The notes under the pieces: model-generated
The model's input: only the letters and a program-made list of their open reading frames with translations
What the model was told of the DNA's origin: nothing
Database searches by the model: none
Source of the DNA: Pseudomonadales bacterium
GTDB taxonomy: Bacteria > Pseudomonadota > Gammaproteobacteria > Pseudomonadales > Pseudohongiellaceae
Length of the DNA: 64,000 bases
Assembly: GCA_012103535.1 (NCBI GenBank)
Contig: WLWQ01000002.1
Coordinates: 558,001-622,000 of the forward strand
Reading direction: 5' to 3'
Shown here: piece after piece, positions 25,856 to 33,586 of the stretch
Layout of the letters: the number at the start of each line of letters is the position of its first letter
Position numbering within the stretch: position 1 is the stretch's first letter
Translations under genes and position numbers: made by a program

Positions 25856-26866
25856 ATGAATGACACATCTCCCAGCGTGGTGGTCGCTGCGCTGTATCGC
25901 TTTGCGAAGTTTTCTGACTTCGAATCTTTCCGTGAGCCCTTGCACAAGGTTATGCTCGAACAAGGCGTGCGGGGCACTCTGTTGCTGGCCGCCGAAGGCA
26001 TAAATGGCACTATCGCCGGTTCGCGCGAAGGCATCGATAACGTTCTGGATTGGTTAGGAAAGGACGAGCGATTTGCTGAACTGGTCGCCAAAGAATCCTA
26101 TGTGGATGAGATTCCCTTCTATCGCACAAAGGTGAAACTGAAAAAAGAAATCGTCACTATGGGTGTGGAAGATATCGATCCTAACGATATTGTTGGCACT
26201 TATGTTGATGCGAAAGAATGGAACGACCTGTTAAACGACCCAGACGTTTTACTTCTCGATACTCGCAATAAATATGAAGTGGAAATCGGCACATTCGAAG
26301 ATGCAATAAATCCGAAAACCGATTCCTTTCGTGAATTTCCTGATTATGTAAAAGAAAACCTCGATCCAGCAAAGCACAAGAAGGTTGCAATGTTTTGTAC
26401 TGGCGGGATTCGCTGCGAAAAATCGACGGCTTACTTAAAGCAACAGGGCTTTGATGAGGTTTATCATCTAAAGGATGGCATATTGAAATACCTTGAGCAG
26501 GTGCCGGAAGAACAGAGTAAGTGGCAAGGGGAATGTTTTGTTTTCGATAATCGCGTTACGGTGAATCATCAGCTCGAACAGGGAAACTACGATCAGTGTC
26601 ATGCCTGTCGCATGCCCATAACTGAAAAAGACAAGCAAAGTGAGCACTTTGAAAAAGGTGTGAGCTGTCATCATTGCTATGACACGCATTCCAGGGAACA
26701 GGTTAAACGCTATGCCGAGCGAGAGAGACAAATTCAACTGGCTAAAGAGCGCGGCGAAGAACACCTGGGGCAGCCCATGGGACAAACCATAGATAAAAGA
26801 AGACAAGAAAAATTGCGCTTTAAGGCTGAGCAACGCAAACTCGAGCAAGCAAAACTTAAGGAGTAG
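25856..26866 (+). CDS. trhO: tRNA uridine(34) hydroxylase TrhO (rhodanese-family, UPF0176)
   Basis: A 336-residue protein of the YceA/TrhO family, which makes 5-hydroxyuridine at position 34 of some tRNAs. It has an N-terminal acylphosphatase-like domain (about 1-100), a rhodanese domain (about 120-215) with the active-site loop [10 protein letters not shown] (Cys181), and a C-terminal Cys-rich part (CHACRMP and CHHCYD) that may bind zinc. The basic C-terminal tail is usual. The methyltransferase-like gene starts 8 bases downstream, suggesting an operon. Confidence 0.93.
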   Translation: MNDTSPSVVVAALYRFAKFSDFESFREPLHKVMLEQGVRGTLLLAAEGINGTIAGSREGIDNVLDWLGKDERFAELVAKESYVDEIPFYRTKVKLKKEIVTMGVEDIDPNDIVGTYVDAKEWNDLLNDPDVLLLDTRNKYEVEIGTFEDAINPKTDSFREFPDYVKENLDPAKHKKVAMFCTGGIRCEKSTAYLKQQGFDEVYHLKDGILKYLEQVPEEQSKWQGECFVFDNRVTVNHQLEQGNYDQCHACRMPITEKDKQSEHFEKGVSCHHCYDTHSREQVKRYAERERQIQLAKERGEEHLGQPMGQTIDKRRQEKLRFKAEQRKLEQAKLKE

Positions 26867-26874
26867 CCGTCATT

Positions 26875-27543
26875 TTGAATCCTGTCGCCGGTCAAATTAT
26901 TAAAAGATTTATTGCACTGCCAATCGTTGTTTGGCTCATTCTTCTCTTGCCGGCAGGAACCCTCGATTATTGGGAAGTCTATGCCTACTTCGGTTTACTC
27001 TTGACTCTGATGGTTTTCGCTTTGGTTTATTTCTTAAAGCATGATCCGGAACTGTTAAAAAGAAGATTAGAGGCCAGGGAAAAAGAATCTGCACAAAAGC
27101 TTGCTGTCGTGCTCATGGCTGTTTCAATTCTGGCAATCTATGTGGTGTCAGGATTGGATAAAAGATTGGATCTGTCGGTGATTCCGCTTTGGGGAAAAAT
27201 GGTTGGTTTAGTACTGGTAGCGGCTGGTTACCTATGCGTTCTCCAGGTAATGAAAACAAATAGTTTTGCGGCGCGAACCGTGAGAGTCGAAGCTTCACAG
27301 CAGCTTGTGGATACTTGACTTTATGGTGTTATTCGCCACCCGATGTATACCGGTGTGATTATCATGTACCTGGGAACACCGATAGCCCTGGATTCCTGGT
27401 GGGGTTTGTTGCCGCTACTGGTTTTTCTCCTTGGTTTACAGCTGCGCATGAACAATGAAGAAGAAGTGCTTGAAAGAGAACTGGATGGCTACGGTGAATA
27501 CAAGCAGCGCCTGCGCTGGCGGGTAATTCCAGGCCTCTGGTAA
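26875..27543 (+). CDS. ICMT/PEMT-like membrane methyltransferase with in-frame TGA (Sec148 or nonsense)
   Basis: A 222-codon integral membrane protein of the isoprenylcysteine-carboxyl-methyltransferase-like family, which uses S-adenosylmethionine. Several membrane helices are followed by the core signature around RHPMYTG and the C-terminal ELDGYGEYKQRLRWRVIPG. TTG start with AAGGAG upstream. TGA at 27316-27318 interrupts VDT-U-LYGVIRHPMY, with full family sequence continuing in frame. Family members I know have Gly here (GGA to TGA is one base), so it is either a selenocysteine codon or a nonsense change or error. The two halves would not work alone. Confidence 0.72.
27316..27355 (+). promoter_or_regulatory. 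possible SECIS-like hairpins after the ICMT TGA
   Basis: After TGA 27316-27318, two competing short stems are visible: GGTG (27325-27328) with CACC (27337-27340), and the same CACC with GGTG (27352-27355), which puts the loop 22 bases from the TGA. The stems are only 4 bp, so support is weak. Confidence 0.25.
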
Positions 27544-27615
27544 GCGGTGGCAGGCTCCATAGCCAGCCTGTTCCGGCTGCGTTATAGTCGGCAAAAGAAT
27601 TAACAGGCTCGGACA

Positions 27616-29727
27616 ATGAAACACTCCAGATTGCGCTATTCTCTTTGCCTTGCTCCCTTAACCGCATTCCTTTTAATCACCTCCGCTTCAGCACAAGATA
27701 CCGATCTCGCAGCAATCGCTAGCTGGATAGCCCTGGACGCTCCCACTGGGCATGAGCATCTTGCAACTAATGCGATTCAAGATAACTTTTCTGGCTGGAA
27801 TAAAGATGACTACGGCAATCTATCGAAGCTAGTCGGCAATGGCACTAATCGACGTCTGGTCGCCTGCGCTTTGGATAATTATGGCTATGCGGTTAGCCAG
27901 ATAAGAGAAGATGGTTATCTGCGATTGCATCGTATTGGTTCGGGGTCACGTCACCCACTTTGGGATCAGTATCATGAAGGACAGCATTTACGAATCTTGA
28001 CTCGAGCGGGTCCGGTAGTAGGAGTAAGTGCCGTTGCTAATGGACATTTCGCTGCACAGCATCGCGATGAAACCGCATTAATCACCCAGGATGATTTATG
28101 GTTGGATGTCGGCGCTGAATCGGCGGATGAAGTTGCGGCACTGGGTATCGCCTTGCTCGACCCCGTTGTGCGGCAACTGCCTCCCTGGCATTACGCGAAC
28201 GAAGTGGCCGGACCGAGAGCCGGAGCCCGCATTGGTTGCGCCGCATTAGTTGCTGCAGCTGAAGCTGGCATTAGTGAACAAGATTACAGCACGAAATATG
28301 TGCTCTCGGTGCAGCAAGTATTTGGTTGGGTCGGTTTAAGTGCGTCTTTGTTTGATGATGCTTATCCCCATGAACTCATCGTATTGGGGCCAGGTAATTC
28401 GAGTTTCGCTAATCAACTGATTGAATCATTCGGTGCTCGCATCGATTCTGCGCTGAATCAGCGTAGAAACAGGCCTGAGATTCGCCTGATTTCTCCCCGT
28501 GTTTCTAATCAAGATGCACTCATGGAACGGGTTAGTTATGTGGATGCACAAGAAGTGCTCGAGTCGCTTGTGGCAGCAATCGATAGCAGTGCACAACTTC
28601 CTTCATGGATCTTGGCTCCTGAACAGGCGGAGGTATTGAATGGTGATTCAACGCGTTGGGGTGCAGCTCAATACACAACGCCATTGGAAGACATCGAAGC
28701 ACAGTTAGATCAATTAGCGGAACTGTCCGCTGTGCCTGGTCATGAGGGGCCGATTCGTAATCTGGTTTTTAATGCGCTGCCGGAATGGGCGCAGGAAATA
28801 GCGCAGGTTGATGAGATGGGAAATCTCTGGGTAGAGTTCGGGCCGGTTAGTGAGGCGACGGTGTTCGTGGCCCACATGGATGAAGTGGGTTACGAGATTG
28901 AAAGTGTCGAGCCTGACGGGAGAGTTAATTTGCGCAGGCTCGGCGGTGTAGTAACAACGGCCTGGGAAGGCCAACCAGCAGTCATTCAGGCCGATCCCAA
29001 TACGGATATCAATTCCTTACCGGAAGCACCGCAGATACGCGGCGTGTTTTTAAATCGCGACTATCCACAAAGCAAGCGACCGGAATCGGTGCAAGCCTGG
29101 TTTGGCATGAACGCCGAACAACTCGATGCGGCAGGTATTAGAGAGGGTATGGGCGTGACAGGATATAAAGAAGGGCATCGCATGGGTCGTTATCGCTATG
29201 CAGCTCGTTCCCTGGATGATCGGGTAGGTAGTACTTCTTTATTATTAGCGCTGCAACAGATCGATCCGAACAATGTGCCTAACCGTTCTATCTTCGCATG
29301 GTCGGTAAGAGAAGAGGGCGGATTGCGAGGTGCAGCCGAGCTTGCCAACAAACTCTATATGCGTACGCGCAGAGTTTATAGCATCGATACCTTTGTCACT
29401 TCCGATACGCCATTGGAATCTCCGCATTTTGCCTATGCCCCTTTGGGAAATGGTCCGGTGCTGCGCTCGATTGAAAACAGCAGCATGGCAACGCCGTATG
29501 AGTTAGATCGTAATCGCTCTATTGCGGAAAATTCTGGCGTAGAATTTCAAGTCGGCCTGACTCAAGGTGGAACCGACGGCACAACTTTCACGGTTTTTGG
29601 CGCACCTAATGCCGGACTATCCTGGCCAGGCCGTTATAGTCATTCTCCGGCAGAAATTGCCGACTTAAGAGATGTGGCGCAGTTAATTGAACTACTAAAA
29701 GCCTTCGCTTCAGCCCCCTTAGATTGA
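27616..29727 (+). CDS. exported double-domain M42-family peptidase, N-terminal half degenerate
   Basis: A 703-residue protein with a signal peptide (about 1-26, ending ASAQ) and two tandem M42-like halves. The C-terminal half (about 360-700) keeps the expected co-catalytic metal set: AHMDEVGY, SLDDRVG, REEGGLRGA, SIDTF and SHSPAE. In the N-terminal half (about 30-340), the matching places read ALDNYGY and VFGWVGL, so ligands are lost and it is probably structural. M42 enzymes are aminopeptidases/glutamyl peptidases; M42 proteins are usually about 350 residues, so this is a duplication. Periplasmic. Confidence 0.8.
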   Translation: MKHSRLRYSLCLAPLTAFLLITSASAQDTDLAAIASWIALDAPTGHEHLATNAIQDNFSGWNKDDYGNLSKLVGNGTNRRLVACALDNYGYAVSQIREDGYLRLHRIGSGSRHPLWDQYHEGQHLRILTRAGPVVGVSAVANGHFAAQHRDETALITQDDLWLDVGAESADEVAALGIALLDPVVRQLPPWHYANEVAGPRAGARIGCAALVAAAEAGISEQDYSTKYVLSVQQVFGWVGLSASLFDDAYPHELIVLGPGNSSFANQLIESFGARIDSALNQRRNRPEIRLISPRVSNQDALMERVSYVDAQEVLESLVAAIDSSAQLPSWILAPEQAEVLNGDSTRWGAAQYTTPLEDIEAQLDQLAELSAVPGHEGPIRNLVFNALPEWAQEIAQVDEMGNLWVEFGPVSEATVFVAHMDEVGYEIESVEPDGRVNLRRLGGVVTTAWEGQPAVIQADPNTDINSLPEAPQIRGVFLNRDYPQSKRPESVQAWFGMNAEQLDAAGIREGMGVTGYKEGHRMGRYRYAARSLDDRVGSTSLLLALQQIDPNNVPNRSIFAWSVREEGGLRGAAELANKLYMRTRRVYSIDTFVTSDTPLESPHFAYAPLGNGPVLRSIENSSMATPYELDRNRSIAENSGVEFQVGLTQGGTDGTTFTVFGAPNAGLSWPGRYSHSPAEIADLRDVAQLIELLKAFASAPLD

Positions 29728-29749
29728 TATAACAGTACAAGGAAGTGTA

Positions 29750-30151
29750 ATGACACTCGAAAAACCACCTCTGAGTCCTTTCGGTGCCTATGTCGGTGTC
29801 AGCATCGATGACTACGCGGAAGGCAAAGCCACTTGTTCGGTCGAATTGAAAGGCCATCATTTAAATAATGGCGGTCGAGTGCATGGTGGTGTGCTGAGTT
29901 CCCTGGCGGATACTGCTGCTGGTGCAGCAGTTAGATTGGTGCGACCGAAAGATACTTTCGCGGCTACTTCGGATTTATCCATTTCATTTATTCGTCCACC
30001 GACTGGCGACAGGCTCACTGCCAAAGCAGAAGTGTTTCATGCCGGCAAACAATTGTATCGGGTTGAAATTGTAATCTTAAGCAATAAGAAACTGGTGGCG
30101 AAGTGCAATACCACATTCATGATCGTGGAGGCTTTACGCGAATCGGAATAA
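29750..30151 (+). CDS. PaaI-like hotdog-fold thioesterase
   Basis: A 133-residue cytoplasmic thioesterase. The catalytic motif NNGGRVHGGVLSSLADTAAG matches the PaaI/hotdog family (HGG and the Asp in ADTA). It hydrolyses acyl-CoA thioesters, possibly of phenylacetate-type or medium-chain acids; substrate not determined. GGAAG lies upstream of ATG 29750, 22 bases after the peptidase stop. Confidence 0.87.
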   Translation: MTLEKPPLSPFGAYVGVSIDDYAEGKATCSVELKGHHLNNGGRVHGGVLSSLADTAAGAAVRLVRPKDTFAATSDLSISFIRPPTGDRLTAKAEVFHAGKQLYRVEIVILSNKKLVAKCNTTFMIVEALRESE

Positions 30152-30364
30152 TGCAATACCTGCTGTTTTTTCGCCTTTCTTGCTAACCATAACCCCCCAA
30201 GTAATTGTTTCTTTCCTAAAAAAATCCAAAAATCAGACACTTATAGCAGTCTCAAATATTGGTGTGTTTCTTGCTTTTTTATTGAAGCTATAACGTCAAT
30301 GTTTAAAGGTGTTAATGCGCATTGGAGAGCTATACCTGTTTTTCAACTTCCAGCGCTTAACGAT

Positions 30365-30386
30365 TAATCAGAAGTATTTCTGATTA
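30365..30386. repeat. perfect 9-bp hairpin with GTAT loop
   Basis: TAATCAGAA (30365-30373), loop GTAT, and the exact complement (30378-30386). It sits in the 286-base gap 30152-30437, which otherwise shows only AT-rich sequence and no gene. The tight GTA-type loop resembles hairpins at 54182 onward. Confidence 0.5.
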
Positions 30387-30437
30387 CCGCCATTTTTTTG
30401 CTAATCCGTGACTTTCGTTCTATGAGGAGGCATCAAG

Positions 30438-30623
30438 ATGAACTCACGTCGAGACTTTTTAAAAAAACTCACCCTAGCTTCAGTTTCAGTTGCTACTTTT
30501 TCGGTGGCAGCTTGTTCTCAACCTCAAAAAAGACCTACACCGTTTCAAACGGGAGAAGAGGTTACGCCACCATTAGGTTGTTCTGAACTCCGTGCTAACG
30601 ACGCCAATGGAGACTGCGAATGA
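30438..30623 (+). CDS. small exported lipoprotein-like protein
   Basis: A 61-residue protein. RRDFLKKLTLASVSVATFSV has the Tat-like twin arginine, followed by the lipobox VAAC (Cys26). The mature part is only about 36 residues with two further Cys. Good GAGGAGG before ATG. It overlaps the next gene by four bases (ATGA), so the two are coupled. It resembles the small Tat-exported subunits of some oxidoreductases, but no large subunit is nearby. Confidence 0.6.
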   Translation: MNSRRDFLKKLTLASVSVATFSVAACSQPQKRPTPFQTGEEVTPPLGCSELRANDANGDCE

Positions 30624-31018
30624 ACTGGGAATCAACTGGCAGCGATCTAGAAGCACGCTTAAGGCAAATACATATCAAGGTAAAACGAAACTTTGTTTTT
30701 AAAAGAGACATTGGGCTGGAAGAGTGGAACATGCCGCCCGAGAACTATAACGGACTACAAACACTAAGAGACGATTGCGATGGTTTTTGTTTAGCTTGTC
30801 GATTGTTGTTAAGACAGGATGGCATTTCCAATCGTCTGGTTTATTGTGAAGTTAAGGAAAGAGGTCGCAGTTTTGGCCATCTGGTCGTGGAAGTTCAAGG
30901 ATGGATTCTGTGCAACCTACAAGCGAATGTCGTCGCCAATGATCAACTCTTCAGATATCGCTGGTTGCGTATTTCCGGTTATGAACCCGGCGAACCCTGG
31001 CGAGCGATAATCGCTTAG
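30620..31018 (+). CDS. transglutaminase-like cysteine proteinase-type protein with altered triad
   Basis: A 132-residue cytoplasmic protein of the bacterial transglutaminase-like cysteine proteinase type. Cys53 (LRDDCDGF), His87 (SFGHLVVEV) and a position where Asp is expected (LDN in relatives) but Cys98 is found (ILCNLQ). Trp follows at the end (YRWLRISGYEPGEPW), which matches relatives. Start coupled to the upstream lipoprotein gene. The loss of the Asp suggests reduced or changed activity. Confidence 0.7.
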   Translation: MNWESTGSDLEARLRQIHIKVKRNFVFKRDIGLEEWNMPPENYNGLQTLRDDCDGFCLACRLLLRQDGISNRLVYCEVKERGRSFGHLVVEVQGWILCNLQANVVANDQLFRYRWLRISGYEPGEPWRAIIA

Positions 31019-31157
31019 CCTCTGGGTAGAAGGTATTCGGATTCTAATCCTTCTATGCTAATCTCGTTCTTCCTTTATATCCATTCAACAGCGTGGTGTT
31101 ATAGGAAGAGCGAGTTGCTTGTTCTTCTGGTCACCTGTAGCTCATCAGTGAGGGTGC

Positions 31158-32546
31158 ATGAAGAACGAGAAGAGCAACAATAAAACCAAATCCCAACTCA
31201 ATCGCCGCGACTTTATTAAGAAGTCTGCAATCGCCTCATCCTTATTAATTGTGCCGCGCCATGTTCTCGGCGGATCAGCCCATGTTGCTCCCAGTGATAA
31301 GGTCAATATTGCTGGCGTTGGTGCTGGCGGTAGAGGCAGATCCAATATTCAAGCCTGTGCTCACGAAAATATCTATGCCCTCTGCGATATGGATGATAGT
31401 CAGGTTTCTCAAACTCTAGGTGAGAACTGGGCGGCGCCCTTTAATGGCAAAGCGAAGGTCTATCGTGACTATCGCGAAATGTTAGAAAACGAACCAGAGC
31501 TCGATGCACTCATTATCAGCACCCCCGACCACATGCACACACCGATCGCTGCGGCAGCAATGGATCTGGGTAAGCACTTATATATAGAGAAACCACTTTG
31601 TCACACCGTAGCTGAAGCGCGATTCCTTGCCCGGCGTGCGCGCGAAACCAATATCGTTTCGCAAATGGGTAATCAAGGACACGCCCAGGAAGGCGGGCGC
31701 TTAATCAATGAATGGGTCGCCGACGGTGTCTTGGGCACGGTGCAGGAAGTGCACTGCTGGACCAATCGCCCCGTATGGCCTCAAGGCATCGCTCGACCGG
31801 CAGGATCTGACCCTATTCCTTCTACTATTGATTGGGATTTATGGCTGGGGGCAGCTCCCCACAGGCCTTATCTTTCCGACCGCTATCATCGCTTTAACTG
31901 GCGCGGCTGGCTGGATTTTGGCACAGGCGTGGTAGGAGACATGGGTGCCCATATTATCGACCATCCTTACTGGGCACTGGATCTAGACCTGCCCACCAAG
32001 GTTTCTGCCAGCTCCAGCCGATTTGGGGCTGACTTTGAGACTTTTCCCATCGCCTCAAAAATCCACTTCGAGTTTCCTGCCAAAGGTAGTCGCCCAGCGG
32101 TGAAATTGACTTGGTATGATGGCGGTCTTTTGCCTGAGAGACCGGAAATTCTCGAGCAGGGCCGAATGCTGGGAGATCGTGATGGTGGCGTGCTGATCGT
32201 AGGTGATAAAAACACCTTAATGCACGGTGTCTATGGGCGTGAACCACGTCTCATTCCAGAGACGAAACATTTGGAATATCAACAACCTGCACCGACAATG
32301 GCTCGGTCACCTGGAATTCATCAGGAATGGATCGATGCTATTAAGGACCGGAGCAAAATGACCACCTCTCATTTTGAATATTCGGGTCAGCTCTCGGAGA
32401 CCATGCTGCTGGGCAATATCGCTACCGTGCGAGCCAGCGAAAACAAGGACCTCGAGTATGATGGCGCTAATATGCGATTCACTAATGATGAAGGAGCCAA
32501 AGCTCATCTCGACAAGGATTATCGGGCAGGTTTTGGACTTGTATAG
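31158..32546 (+). CDS. Tat-exported Gfo/Idh/MocA-family oxidoreductase
   Basis: A 462-residue NAD(P)-dependent oxidoreductase. A twin-arginine signal (NRRDFIKKSAIASSLL) is followed by the Rossmann fold (NIAGVGAGGRGRSN, about residues 50-63), then STPDHMHTP and the family motif YIEKPLCHT with the usual catalytic Lys. It then has a beta-sheet domain with WRGWLDFGTG. Such exported members act on sugars or sugar derivatives in the periplasm with a pre-bound cofactor; the substrate is unknown. A hairpin terminator follows. Confidence 0.88.
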   Translation: MKNEKSNNKTKSQLNRRDFIKKSAIASSLLIVPRHVLGGSAHVAPSDKVNIAGVGAGGRGRSNIQACAHENIYALCDMDDSQVSQTLGENWAAPFNGKAKVYRDYREMLENEPELDALIISTPDHMHTPIAAAAMDLGKHLYIEKPLCHTVAEARFLARRARETNIVSQMGNQGHAQEGGRLINEWVADGVLGTVQEVHCWTNRPVWPQGIARPAGSDPIPSTIDWDLWLGAAPHRPYLSDRYHRFNWRGWLDFGTGVVGDMGAHIIDHPYWALDLDLPTKVSASSSRFGADFETFPIASKIHFEFPAKGSRPAVKLTWYDGGLLPERPEILEQGRMLGDRDGGVLIVGDKNTLMHGVYGREPRLIPETKHLEYQQPAPTMARSPGIHQEWIDAIKDRSKMTTSHFEYSGQLSETMLLGNIATVRASENKDLEYDGANMRFTNDEGAKAHLDKDYRAGFGLV

Positions 32547-32596
32547 TCCCAAACAGTAAATCGTCGATGTAAACCAAAGTCGATTTGGAACGTTTT

Positions 32597-32636
32597 AATA
32601 ACCACAAGCGTCTTTATAGCTGTGGATTATTGTTTT
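32597..32636 (+). terminator. probable terminator after the Gfo/Idh/MocA gene
   Basis: AATAACCACA (32597-32606) pairs with TGTGGATTATT (32621-32631) apart from one bulged A, followed by TGTTTT. It lies about 50 bases past the stop codon. Confidence 0.5.
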
Positions 32637-32702
32637 GACAGCTCAATCTTTAGAGAGAGTTTGGCTCATTAAACGTAACCAACTATCGAAGGGAAAACAT
32701 CG

Positions 32703-33551
32703 ATGAAAACAATTCTAAAAAACACACTCTTTTTGAGCCTGCTTTCTGCCGCGTCAATTTCTTTTGCTCAGCTTCCTGAACTGTCAACGCCCACAACTGC
32801 GACAGGCACGGAAACAACTGCCGTATTTTTAGGTGGTGCTACTGCAGATAATGGTGCGACCTATGCAAACAGCTTCGCCTTTGATGCGCCAATCGATATC
32901 GATTTGGAAATTCAGGTTGAAGCTGGCCACGTTAATACGGTGGGAAATATTTACGTCATTATTGTCTGGGAAGGTAGTTATTTCGTACTCGATGAAAATG
33001 GTGCCTATCAACTTTGGGATTTATCTGTAGAGAATTTTTTAGCCGCGTTTCCTGGTAAAACATTACAGTCCTCAGAACCTATCAACATAGTCAACGATGT
33101 TGCTTTCGGTCCGGCTGGTGTTTCAGACACGACTATGGATTTTATTATTGCCTATGACACCATGGCTGTTGCGAACGAATTCTTTTATAACGGCATTCCT
33201 TTATCAGTAACCATTGAAGAGGAAGTGGAAGAAGAGCCTCCAGTTGCCCAGAGCCTGCAAATCTTTACCGACAGTATCTCCGGCCCGATTATTCAGGGTA
33301 ACTGTATTGCTTGTCATACCGGCAGTGGCGCCGCTGGCAGTTCGGCTTTGCTCTACGCCACAATATCTCTGCCAAGTTTTCTGCAAGTAAACTACACCAC
33401 GCTGGTTGACTATATAAACCAAGGCAACAGCGCCACGCTGTTATCCAAACCAACAGGTGGCTCGGGTCACGGCGGCGGTGTTCGCCTGCAAGCCTCCAGC
33501 ACTGATTTCCAGAATCTTGAAGCATTCGTAAACGCAGTACTCGCTGAATAG
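32703..33551 (+). CDS. exported protein with C-terminal CxxCH (haem c) motif
   Basis: A 282-residue protein. The signal peptide (about 1-22, ending SFAQ) leads to an N-terminal beta domain (about 23-170), and the C-terminal domain (about 190-280) has GNCIACHTG, a haem-c site, so the haem faces the periplasm. The N-terminal domain and the CxxCH domain both repeat in the next gene, whose product starts the same way (LPELDLP). It looks like the first gene of an operon with the 33587 and 36403 genes, 35 bases apart. Confidence 0.78.
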   Translation: MKTILKNTLFLSLLSAASISFAQLPELSTPTTATGTETTAVFLGGATADNGATYANSFAFDAPIDIDLEIQVEAGHVNTVGNIYVIIVWEGSYFVLDENGAYQLWDLSVENFLAAFPGKTLQSSEPINIVNDVAFGPAGVSDTTMDFIIAYDTMAVANEFFYNGIPLSVTIEEEVEEEPPVAQSLQIFTDSISGPIIQGNCIACHTGSGAAGSSALLYATISLPSFLQVNYTTLVDYINQGNSATLLSKPTGGSGHGGGVRLQASSTDFQNLEAFVNAVLAE

Positions 33552-33586
33552 ATTAGGAATCTCAGTTTTGAAAAGGAATTTACATC

